Shown here: in pieces, positions 1-10,075 of the stretch
How positions within the stretch are numbered: position 1 is the first letter of the stretch
Layout of the letters: each line of letters begins with the position of its first letter
Assembly: GCA_965153455.1 (NCBI GenBank)
Contig: OZ234494.1
Location: 12,276,001-12,340,000, forward strand
Direction: 5' to 3'
Origin: Sphagnum compactum
Taxonomy: Eukaryota > Bryophyta > Sphagnopsida > Sphagnales
Length of the DNA: 64,000 nt
Translations under genes and position numbers: made by a program
Notes under the pieces: generated by a model
Databases searched by the model: none
Seen by the model: the letters and a program-made list of their open reading frames with translations, nothing else
What the model was told of the DNA's origin: nothing

Positions 1-53
1 GCCCTGTGGTTATTGATTAGATCCTCACATTCTGTGTGCTCTCTGGTCTGCAG

Positions 54-1202
54 AAAAAGAGCACACGACTGGCATCCATTGACGACACGAGTGGTGAGGA
101 TTCGGCTGGAGCTGTTGACATCGTGCAACCAGATGTACAGCTGCCAGGTGCAGATAGTGAAGCCATCATGCCCGGGGTACCAGAAGTGACAGATCAAATA
201 GATCCAGAGGTGGCCCAATTGATACAGCAAATTGAGAGCATGAAAAGAGAAGGTTCAAGCACATGGTTGAACAACCTTGATGGGTTTTGGGAGAACAGTG
301 GGAGGAGGCCGAGCAGTGAAGAAAATTCTGAGCTGAACAGCAGCAGAGAGAATACTCCCAAGCAGAAAAGTCATCATTGGCACTGGATGAAGAGGAGAAA
401 ACATGGAACAGGAGAGGTCAGGAGAAACCTTGAGGAACTCTTGGTCCCAAAAGGTCGACCCCATGACTCAAGAGACGTCCTGGAGAGTGCACCACCTCTG
501 TTTGGAACCAAGGATGTTCGATTCAATGAAGAGGAGGAAGGTATTCTAGGCTCTTGGCAACCAAGAGATGATGGGGTTGATGGCCTGCCTGCATCACCAC
601 CACACTATGACAGTGCTCTGTTGCACCGGCGCCAGCATTTGAATGCAGAGATGCTGCAACTGCCCCTTGACACAGGCTCTCCTACTTCCAGTGACAGTGA
701 CAGCAATTCTCTCGATGGATCTCATGCTGCTGGCAGTGAAGGTGGACATGACAGCTCCTCCTCTGATGCAGATGAGGATAATGATGTCCAAACTGCTCCT
801 CTTCAGACCAGTGATGATGCTGAGCTGTGGAAGGATAGTCATGCTGGGCCAAGCTCATCTGAGCCTGCTGAACCTACTCAAGCAGAGGTCAGTAAGGAAT
901 CAAGCAAGTTGACAGCTAATGGGAGGGAGATGAAGCCATCTGAAGTACCTGAAACAGGCCAACAGTCACCCACATCTGCAGATGACATCATGGCAAGTGC
1001 TGGAGGAGGTACACCCCGACGAAGAAAGAAGCAAGCTCGGCGTATTGTGATACTGGAACCTGGAGCCAATCCGAATGAGCTTGTGAACTTTGGAGATAAG
1101 AGCCCTGCTACTGGAACAGGAGCATATCAGACTGGCGTTGCACCACGGCTTGCTGCTCCTCCAACATCACTTTTGAGGAGAGAATCGTCGCTTTCTTGTT
1201 GA
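54..1202 (+). CDS. C-terminal exon of a plant LRR / STK11-interacting-protein-like protein (partial)
   Basis: This is the last coding exon of a gene that enters the window from the left. A pyrimidine-rich acceptor ends in CAG at 51-53, the frame is open in phase 0 from 54, and the stop is TGA at 1200-1202, giving about 382 residues. The start of the reading frame (KKSTRLASI), an acidic stretch, and then a DPEVAQLIQQIESMKRE helix followed by STWLNNLDGFW resemble the region after the leucine-rich repeats in plant proteins annotated as serine/threonine-kinase-11-interacting-protein-like or 'outer arm dynein light chain'. That resemblance is from memory of the family. The rest is low complexity: Ser/Asp/Glu-rich tracts, a basic RRRKKQARR patch near residue 325 of the exon, and a serine-rich tail. 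No LRRs are visible because they would lie upstream. The exon is firm; the family name is moderate. Confidence 0.65.
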   Translation, partial: KKSTRLASIDDTSGEDSAGAVDIVQPDVQLPGADSEAIMPGVPEVTDQIDPEVAQLIQQIESMKREGSSTWLNNLDGFWENSGRRPSSEENSELNSSRENTPKQKSHHWHWMKRRKHGTGEVRRNLEELLVPKGRPHDSRDVLESAPPLFGTKDVRFNEEEEGILGSWQPRDDGVDGLPASPPHYDSALLHRRQHLNAEMLQLPLDTGSPTSSDSDSNSLDGSHAAGSEGGHDSSSSDADEDNDVQTAPLQTSDDAELWKDSHAGPSSSEPAEPTQAEVSKESSKLTANGREMKPSEVPETGQQSPTSADDIMASAGGGTPRRRKKQARRIVILEPGANPNELVNFGDKSPATGTGAYQTGVAPRLAAPPTSLLRRESSLSC

Positions 1203-2111
1203 GAGTGTAAAATTTGCAGGTGATATGAGTGAACAGATGGATGTCCCAAATATTGGAGTGTGGTGCTTGGTGGAAGTGTATAGATTGGGAATTTATTCCA
1301 AATTTCAGGTAGGTAGTTTCTGTGTTGCCTCAGTGTAGGCTTGTGGTCAAGTTGGTCTCATGTCATGTCTAGATGTTTTACTTGCTTAGCTTGATGGCCA
1401 TGTACATAATGAGATTATGGAAGTTGCGGGGTACCTTCCTCAAAGTATGGTGAGTTTCTGAGATTGAGATGCTACCTTTACTGGAGTCAGATATGCAAAA
1501 CTGCATCTTCATATATTGTATTGGGCATGCTTTCACCAATCCAGTAGGAGAAGAGTGGTTGTTTTGGACAGGAAGTTTTCATCATCCTTTTGACACATTT
1601 CGATTCAACCCCTGTCCTTCATTCATCTCTTGCAGATGTTCACACGCAAGTACTTGTGTGCCCCGAGCTCAATTTACAGCTGGCACAAGTGGCAGGATGC
1701 CTGAACTTTTGCTTTTTGCAGTCCTTTCTGATCTTGTTTGCCAAGATGTTTGGTTTATTACTTCAGAACTATTCTCTGAGTTCAAACAGGTTGCAGCTTA
1801 GTAGCTTGGAAAGATTGGATTCTCTTTCTCGTTCTCTCTATTCTCACTCTGACACTTGCAGTTTAGGAGCATGCACATGCAGGTGACAGGATTGGAAGAA
1901 GATACCAACAAACATGACACTGCTGACTGCAAATGATATGGTACCCACCCCTTCCCCTCCTGTAAATCCCTAGTCTAGTTGGCTACAGTGAAGCAGCACC
2001 CACCAGCACACCATGAAAGGATGGACGGTAAGTGGTTAGCAGACAGTTTTCTGTTGGGTTCCATCTCCCTAGCTAACCATGGTCATTAGCTCAGTTGCTT
2101 TTTTTAATTGC

Positions 2112-2165
2112 CTACCTACTAACAACCTTACTAACAACCCACAAGCAGAGGTTGTTAGTAGGTAG
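2112..2165. repeat. Perfect 17-bp inverted repeat with a 20-nt loop
   Basis: The arm CTACCTACTAACAACCT at 2112-2128 is repeated as its exact reverse complement at 2149-2165, with 20 nt between. It sits in a larger patch (2110-2225) of CTAC/GTAG-type short repeats on both strands. It could form a stem-loop in an extended 3' UTR, or it could be a fold-back of two oppositely oriented GTAGG-type microsatellite runs. Confidence 0.85.
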
Positions 2166-2761
2166 GTAGCCCTTACCATCTACTTACCTACTAGTTACCT
2201 ATTTTTGTACCTATCTACCTATACATGAGACCTTTTTCTTACAGAAGTGGTCATCAGAGGTGAAACCAAATATTAACTCAGTTGTGGATGAATCTCAACT
2301 GAGTAATAACATGCATCCGGTGGATGGTGCGCTGGTGGTTGCTGGTTCATGGTGGCCCTGTCCAAAGGCTGCCTGCCCATTTGTACTGTCTTGTTCAGAA
2401 GCAAAACCTACTTTGTGAAGTCCAATGACAATGAAAAGCCTGGTTTAGTTGTTTCCTTTCTCTGCCTTCCATAATATGAAAATGGACAAAGCAGCCAATG
2501 TTTTTAATTTCTTTGTTCATTGGTCACATTCAGTTTGTTGTTTGAGACTTGGATAAGGGTAGGAGGCCTATATTGTTTCTTCCAATTGTGAATTTGACTT
2601 ATGGTAATCTATATAGTAAGATAGATGTTTGTTTTGTTTTGTTTTGTTTTGTTTGTGACCACAGCTTAACCCTCCTGAACTGTAGGGCCCCTCATAGTGC
2701 TTTTGGTATCATTGGAAAGCTCTTAGCAGTGCAATGTGCATGGTGGTTGTTTCGCAGTTTT

Positions 2762-2960
2762 TCAACCAATCAATGCCTTTTCATCACTTTGACACTTGAA
2801 TTCACAATTGTCTCTTCACCTCTTTGGGAAATGCATAAGGAATCTCCTATTAATCGTCATATTGGCCATCCTATCATTAGCCATCTCAACCAATCAATGC
2901 CTTCTCATATCATATGAGCAAATGCCATTTGCCTCTTCATCTCATGGACAAATGCATTGG
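2762..2960. repeat. Diverged tandem duplication, ~124-bp period
   Basis: The string TCAACCAATCAATGCC at 2762 recurs at 2886, followed in both copies by TCTTCA, GGGAA(A/G) and similar blocks in the same order. This looks like an old local duplication in the spacer. Confidence 0.6.
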
Positions 2961-3600
2961 GAAGCTCGCATTGGCTGTTCATTATTACCCCTTCTATTTC
3001 AACTTTCACAATCGAAACCTTAACACCCATTCACATCTCAAATCTTAATACTTGGGGCCAATGACACTTTATCTTCTTTATTGGTATGCCAATGGGCAAT
3101 CATATTGCCTTCGAGGCTCTAAAGGATGAAACTGGGAGGAAAACTTTTTTTAAGTCTTTAAGAGACATGACTTTTCAGAATAACTCAATTGTAAATATTT
3201 TTTAAATTTGTTAGTTTTAATTCATTTTCAATGATGAAATTCATTCTAAATTCATAACTTTTGCTCTATCTGTCCATCTGAAAATTGTGAAACACCTTGC
3301 ACATTGTCTTGTTGAGGGCTTTATATGACAGTACCAAAATCACTCTGAGGGCCCCAGAGGTTGCGAGGGTTTAGGTGGTGTGATCACAAAACAAAACAAA
3401 CACCAATCTCAATATATAGATATGAAAACAAATTGACACAGAGTTTTGCTTCTAGTTATTTTTTCCCCCAAAATTGTTTGCAATTACTTCTAAATGTGGA
3501 TAAGCAACAAATTGAGCAGTTTAGATGTGCCCCAAATCTCTTTCACAAGACTCCAAAAACCCCTAGGCTGAAATTGGGCTTTGAACTTTTCCTAATTAGT

Positions 3601-3828
3601 CCAAAGATTGATCTGATCAAATCCAGTGTTTGATTGATTGATTGATTTGATCAAAATTCTTGCTACATTTAAACACAAAGGATTTGAGATGATGGGATTT
3701 CTGGGTTTTTCATGATTGGTCCAAAAATTGATTTGATCAAATTCAGTTTTAGATTGATTGATTAATTTGATCAAAACTCTTGATGCAGGAAGTACACACA
3801 AAGGACTTGAGATGATGGGATTTTGGGG
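3601..3828. repeat. Tandem duplication of a 120-bp unit
   Basis: The unit starting at 3601 (CCAAAGATTGATCTGATCAA) is repeated, diverged, from 3721 (CCAAAAATTGATTTGATCAA). Both copies contain GATT microsatellite runs, repeated TTTGATCAAA palindromes and a shared GATGATGGGATTT segment. No coding potential is evident. Confidence 0.8.
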
Positions 3829-4067
3829 AAAATTGATCAGTGGGTCTTCCAGAATCTGTGGAGTGTTTGCATGCAGCTAACCAGAGTTTGTGTGCTCCAA
3901 CATTCAAGATCTTTGCAAAGCTTTGATAGATGCATGCAAAAGTTTGATAGAAGAAATCTCAGTACAAATTATTACAACTGGAGCTTCTCATGTTTTTGTA
4001 CAATTTTATTACTAATGTTGTATGTCAGCCAGGTGAAAGTACAATGATATGCCCCTGGACTTTATCC

Positions 4068-4170
4068 ATGTTCTTCTGCATGAACCACATCCTTTGCTAA
4101 ATAATATACACTCTTATCCATGTTCTTTAGCAGGAAAGACATCCTGTGTTAAACAACACCCACTAATAGA
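4068..4170. repeat. Short tandem duplication (~50 bp)
   Basis: A block beginning CCATGTTCTT near 4068 recurs near 4118 with the shared words ACATCCT and TTAAACAA/TAAATAA. It is diverged, of low information content, and lies 3' of the TPR gene. Confidence 0.45.
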
Positions 4171-4729
4171 TTATGGATGGAAACATACCAATCAACTGTC
4201 CTTATTAGGGAGGCAGCAGTCCACTCCACACCTCATTCCAAAGAAATTAAGACCATCTTTGTCTAGCACAGAATCTGAATCAGAGTCCATAGTCACAACT
4301 ATCATGAGATTGGGATCTGAGGTAACTGAAAATGTGCCTAGTTATCACATGTCTATTGAAAATATTCTCTAAGACTACCGTGTCTGGTAGTCATTGCCCA
4401 TATCCCACAAAATTCCCAGTGTATAAAGTGGGGTACTTCATACAGTTTTATGCAGCTTTGTCCCTAAGTATTATTGAGCAGGCTTCTGGGGATCTGAATA
4501 TAGACCACTGCTCAACAAGCCCAGATTCAAACTCAAAATGCAATCAGGACAGACAAACTTCTTCACATGTGCCAACAATCTGTTCACATTGTGACTGACA
4601 TCCAAGCTGTCGAGAATAAGTCAAATTATGTGTTAAGACTTCAACGCCATCACCTTACAATACCTGTTCCTGGGGTGGCTTCAGAAAGCTTGACAAGCTT
4701 TGGATGCTTTCTCAGTGCCCTCAACTCTC

Positions 4730-7700
4730 TCAAGGGGTACTTGCAATGATTGCTTCTCCATGCTGCTGCTCAAGTTTCTCAAGCTGTTTTTGTGCTTCGG
4801 TGAGGGCATCTTTTGAATCCTCACCTTGCTTCTCCAGTTCTCCAACAATGTGTTTTGAACATGCGATTGCTTCAGCATACCTGTCAGAAGGAAAAGACAT
4901 GCAACATGTTTGTAAGTAAACATACGAGCATGCATTATTAAGCTATGTGGACAATATACACTTTGTGTAGACAGTTGGGAACAAGTCAAAATGATACCTT
5001 TCAAGCCTGGTATACACTCGGACAAGGTTATAATACACAGCAAGAGTGTCGTGTTGGCCTGGCCCATGTGTCTTACTCAAAATACCCTTTGCTTCCTCAA
5101 AAAGCTCTGCTGCTGTGCTCAAATTTTCAAGCTCCACATGTGCAACACCCAAATGGTTGAGCACCAATGCAAGTGAAAAATGAGCATCCCCAAAGGTCTG
5201 CCTCAGGCTATTGGCAGATTCTTCCATGTATGGGATGGCTTCTTGCACTTTTCCAGTGAAGAAGAGAAGCATTCCAATTTGAGCTTGAGCACCTGCAGCT
5301 GCATTCAGTTGCTGGGGTATCTTCTTGAAGACTTCCACTGCCTGTTTTAGAAGCCGGATTGCTTCTTCAAACTGGCCTGCACGTTCATAAATAGCTGCAA
5401 GTTCTGTGAAACCTTCTCCAACAGCAAGTGCATCTGGACTTTGTGCATTCAAGTCCTCCATTTTCTGCTCAAAGAACTTTACTGCCGTACTGCCATAACA
5501 TGGTAGGTATATCAGCACATCATGGACAGCATCAATAGGTAGATCAAAATGTTGCAACACAAGATGCTTAACAATGCCTTCTCTTTGAGATTACAATTGG
5601 CAAGTGGGTGTGACCATCTCACCCAAAACAAGAGTGAAAAGTGACTTTACATGCCATGTAAGTGTGTTTGAATGATAATTGTCTGGGTTAGTTTTGGAGA
5701 CTTCTGGTAACGATTGATGGCATGCAAAGCAACTTCTTGTCCAGGTTTCAAGGTTCGAAAACAGTTGTGGCATGACAACTGAATGAAACAACAATCTGGT
5801 GTGAACCCTCACCAAGAATCTGAAGGTCTCCCATGAGCTAAAATGCCTCAACCAACAGTGCAAGTGGACAATTCATAATTGCAAAAGCTAATAGTGATCT
5901 GTTCATCTACCCTAGTACATGAAGCTACCATTCCCATACCTGCACTGTGATAACGCATCCTCCATTTTGCCCTGCTGTGCCAAAGCCTTGGCAAGGTTCA
6001 CTGTAGCAAGGGCCCTCATCGAGCTCCCTTCATCCATTTGAGACATGGCACTTTGGAGAGAGGCAATTGCATCATCATATCGCTTTAAAGTGATTTGGGT
6101 ATCAGCCACAGCAATTTCTACAAATACAGCCTCCTCCGCAAAGTTCTTCTCCTTCAGAATTTTTTTCACAATCTGTTGTTCTTCCAGAGCTTTTTCATGT
6201 TCCTCCAGTCCACTGTATATTACAGCTAGTAGCCGCCGGTCAATTGCCTCATCCATGGAACCAGCACCGTGGAGTTTCTCGTGGATCTCCAGTGCCTTTT
6301 CTACCAAGGCCTTTGCTTCATCATAGAACATTACCTGTGTGAATGCCTCACCAACCTGCATAAAACCCAAAAAAAGTGCTGTCAGAATTCTAAGTAGCAG
6401 ATGGACTCAAAACTCAACTTACCTTCACACTCTGTTCCATTTCATCTTAGCCTTCATCCTTGAAATAGAGAGAAATCAATTGAGTGTGATCTGACAGATT
6501 TGTGCTGTTCAATCAACAGCAAAATGCCACGCTAACCTGTCGGTAGTTGGTCGCAAGTTGAGGATGACCGGCCTCCAATACTGTTTCTTGCACTGACAAG
6601 CCAACACAGTAGTGATGAAGGGCCTCCTCATGCTTTCCAAATGCAGCCAACGTGTCACCAAGCAAGAAATGCACAGCAAATTTGACAGGATCATAATCTT
6701 TTCCCTCTTTGTCTTTCAAGAGCTCCAGAGCCTGATTCAAGCTTTCGAGGCTCTTGTCATGTTGCCCCATTCGGTGGAATGCTGAGGCAATCAGGTGGTG
6801 ACACATTGCTGTCTCCGCTGAAAATCTTGGAGCACAGGACTCAAATATCTTGCGCGCTCGCTCCCCATGACTAAGAAACAGCTCAGGGCTTTCACCTGCA
6901 GATTCATACTCCTGACCCAGCCGCAAAGCAATGATGGCAATGCGGGCATCATTAGGGTCTCCACTTGTCTCTAGTTCTTGAAGCATTTGTTTGAGGCTGT
7001 CGATGCTCACTGCCCTTCCTGCATCATCACCAGGCCACACTCCCATCAGTGCTACTGTTCAGAATGAGACTATTCAAACACACCCATAAGAATATTGGAA
7101 AACCCTCTAAAAGAACTACTAGCATGTGTGTGTAAAATTGGTCATCAGGCAGCCATCAGGAAATTTGAGCTTCTCCCTCAAAAGAACTGACTAAGAAACT
7201 CCGTGAGGTTTCTGAGTTAGCAGGATAGCATCTGATAGTGGAAACAAATAAATGCAACAAGTTTTGGTTCTCAAGCTACCACAGCAAGGGATACTCACCT
7301 TCCCCTTCTTTTAGGGCCTTCTCATACTCAATCTCAGCTTCTCTAAGTATGGCAGCTTCTTCAGCTGTTAAATCTTCTTCACTCCCTATTCCTGCAAACA
7401 ATATAAAGTATTACCAGGGGATATGTACACTAAACTGAGCTATGAAATTAAGTAGGCAGTTTTGTTCCTGTATTTGTGCCAGTATCATGGACATTTTCGC
7501 AAAGATGACAAAGTCTTGAAGTGACTAGCATTTACAATACTGTTTAGAAAAATAGAAAATAACTTGTTACAAGTGCCTTTTGAAGGCTCCAAAGTGAATT
7601 TCTGTGCAATGTAACTGCATTGAAAAAATGAGAGCATTTCTCACAAGGAAAAAATTCCAATGGAAAGTCCCATGTAATTTCTTCTCAATCATACATCTGA

Positions 7701-8864
7701 TCACAACAGCTCTGTCTTGCCATTTGAGTAAAACAATTGAACTGGCTCATTGACTTGTCAACTTCAACAATGGACCCAAATCCTGAACATAATCTACATA
7801 ACAATGAGAGCTGCTCGATCATGAGCATGCAGGGCTGGCTCAGGTGTTCTGTGGATGATCACTGGTTGATGTGGGACATGATTACCAACTTCAAGAATGG
7901 GTTCTCTTGAACTAACCTGGCTGAGAGGGAGGGGTACTCAATAATAAAAGTAGGACTGGCTTAAGGTTTCCTAGGAAACAATCAGGTAGTTGATTGAAGC
8001 AAACCCGTACCTTGAGGACCACCTGGCCCATCTTGAGCTCTGACTGATTGAACCCCTTCAGAGGTCGGTGCTTTAGCTTCCGACAAAAGCTCTTCTCTGA
8101 TCTTGCTCTCATGCAAACCTTGCTTCTGTGAGGAAGTTTCCATTTCTGATTGAGCCCCAGGCTCTGCACTATAATGTCTCAGACATACCGAACTCCTGCT
8201 AAATGCCAGAGTCTCTTGACTAGAGAATTTGTTGCATCTGTTCCAAGGACTGAATGATCGATCCAAATATCCACTAAGACGACCAGCCTTCTGATTGATG
8301 TCAGCAGTTCCTGGTAACGTTGTAGCCTTCAAGTCTTGTGCATCCCTACAAGCATTGAAGTAGGCATTCCCTGCTAATTTTCTCCACTGGCCAACATGAT
8401 GGGGTTTTGTGAGCATTGTCTCACATCCATCCCAATTTTCACAATGATTTCCTAATGCACAGTACTGGTGAGTTCTGACTGATTTTGCCCCATCATATAT
8501 GCCTGCAAACAAATACCATTTTTGTGAGTGACTGCAGTTGATTCATCTCAACCATTGCACAGAAACCAGCTGGTCACTAGGTTGCATTGAAATGAATCCC
8601 AGACACGAGATAAACCCTAACAAGGGTTTCAAAACTAGAGTTTTTCAACAAGGAAGATCATCACCCCAGCATTGCAAGCATGCAACTGCTGAGAGCTCCA
8701 AAATGACATGAAACCCTAAAACCCCTAAAACTCAACAAGGTAGTCAAAACTACAGTAAATGAAACAGAACAGTTAGATCTAATAACTTCTCGTAGCGATC
8801 GTAGCGATCCCCCAGCGTTGCATGCTTGAAATGTGCGCGTGTAACTTTTAAGAAAAAATGTCAC
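4730..8864 (-). CDS. Tetratricopeptide-repeat protein, kinesin-light-chain-like
   Basis: I join these exons on the - strand in transcript order: tentative exon 1 near 8708-8864, then 8011-8502, 7299-7391, 6537-7054, 5940-6355, 4998-5489 and 4730-4880 (stop TGA at 4730-4732). All junctions from 8502 down are GT-AG and keep phase, giving about 720 residues plus exon 1. From about 6537-7054 onward the protein is a run of 34-residue TPR helices (for example HKSLESLNQALELL, HEEALHHYCVGLS, FEEAIRLLKQAVEVF, LSTAAELFEEAKGIL), with the spacing and acidic helix pairs seen in kinesin-light-chain and nephrocystin-3 type TPR proteins. It ends in a short coiled coil (QKQLEKLEQQ). The 8011-8502 exon is low complexity and Ser/Gln-rich. 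The proposed exon 1 (MTFFLKSYTRTFQACN...) is basic and hydroxylated like an organelle presequence, but its donor is weak, so the N-terminus is uncertain. The role is probably protein-protein scaffolding; the partner cannot be read from sequence. Confidence 0.85.
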
Positions 8865-9470
8865 AAGCGACTAGAACGGATTTAGGATTTGATCCTTGAA
8901 GTACGCTCTTGTTCTGTTGATGTCAAGGGGCTCAGAAGTGTCTAGAGTTTAGGATGCAGGAAGAAACGACGAAAAAATCAGAGCAATAATTCAAGCACGG
9001 GTATTGAATCGCAACGAAAACAGCAACAATGCGCAAGCATGTTAAAACTAGAGTCCCAAGTAATAAAACAAGAGCCAAATACCAGCTCTCAAGCATCTGG
9101 CAGCAGCAGTGGAGAGACTACGCCAGGAACCTCTCCCAGAGGCCCCCATTACAGAGGGCTAAAAACCGACACTGAAGCGCTCCTTGCTTCACGCTGGATC
9201 CACAGCCTATGGAGGTTCAAAAACTGCAACAAAACATCAAAGGAAGTAGATCCAAGAAACCCATATGGCTGGCTCAGATGTTCGACAAAGACGATGACAG
9301 AAAGATCATCTCCAAAAGGCTAAATAGTGGATCCGTTTCTGCCTCCTCCTCTGCAGCCTCCTCTTCCGCCTCCTCCTCCTCCTCCTCCTCCTCCTCCAAC
9401 ACCCAAAACACCAAAGATTGCAATGGAACACAGCACAGTGCGCGGAGAAAATCGAGTAGAGAAAATTCTT
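8865..9470. other. Upstream flank of the TPR gene with a short unassigned + strand ORF
   Basis: This is the probable promoter and 5' UTR of the TPR gene, which reads leftward. A + strand ATG at 9039 opens a 94-codon frame rich in Ser/Gly/Thr, and an overlapping frame (9209-9499) runs into a poly-serine tract encoded by a TCC repeat at 9362-9396. Neither frame has a recognised domain or a clear donor site, and both fade into the telomere-like minisatellite. I cannot tell whether this is a divergent transcript, a gene relic or chance. Confidence 0.4.
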
Positions 9471-10075
9471 TCCTTGCAAAGAAGGGTTTTACGGTTTAGG
9501 GTTCAGAATGTTTTAGGGTTTAAGCAAAGAAGGGTTTTACGGTTTGGGGCTCAGAATATTTTAGGGTTTAGGGTTTTAGCCCTTGCAAAAGAAGGGTTTT
9601 AGGGTTTAGGGCTCAGAATGTGTTGGGTTTAGGGTTTTTGTCCTTGCAAAGAAGGGTTTTAGGGTTTAGGGCTCAGAATGTTTTAGGGTCTAGGGTTTGA
9701 GTCCTTGCAAAGAAGGGTTTCACGGTCTGGAGCTCAAAATGGTCTTAGGGTTTAGGGTTTTAGTCCTTGCAAAGAAAGGTTTTATGGTTAAGAGCTCCAA
9801 ATGTTTTAGGGTTTAAGGTTTTAGTCCTTGCAAAGAAGGGTTTTAAGGTTTAGGGCTCAGAATGTTTTCGGAGGGTTTAGGGCTTCAGTCCCTGCAAAGA
9901 AGGGTTTTTTTGGTTAAGGGCTCAGAATGTTTTAGGGTTAAGGGTTTTAGTCCTTGCAAAGAAGGGTTTTATGGTTTAGGACTCAGAATGTTTCTAGGGT
10001 TTAGGGTTTTAGTCCCTGCAAAGAAGGGTTTTATGGTTTAGGACTCAGAAAGTTTTTAGGGTTTAGGGTTTTAGG
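9471..10075. repeat. ~60-bp minisatellite built from TTTAGGG telomere-like motifs
   Basis: About ten imperfect copies of a unit of roughly 60 bp can be read. The unit has the order CCTTGCAAAGAAGGGTTTT, then GGTTTAGGG, then CTCAGAATG, then TTTTAGGGTTTAGGG. Units begin near 9471, 9524, 9591, 9651 and onward to about 10018. Each unit carries two to three copies of the plant telomere heptamer in one orientation, separated by a constant non-telomeric spacer. It is therefore a local tandem array and not a plain interstitial telomere block. Smaller TTTAGGG tracts follow at 10740-10762 and 10927-10949. Confidence 0.9.

Larger units (their letters stand above)
1203..4729. other. Intergenic and 3'-UTR DNA between two convergent genes
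   Basis: The first several hundred bases after the stop at 1202 are probably 3' UTR of the left-hand gene. The short open frames here have no coding character and no splice-compatible partners. The stretch holds a perfect hairpin (2112-2165) and tandem duplications at about 2762-2960, 3601-3828 and 4068-4170. The gene on its right runs on the - strand, so the two genes converge on this spacer. Confidence 0.6.

Noticed and set aside
6045-6326. + strand 93-codon frame
   Set aside because: Antisense of a clear TPR exon.
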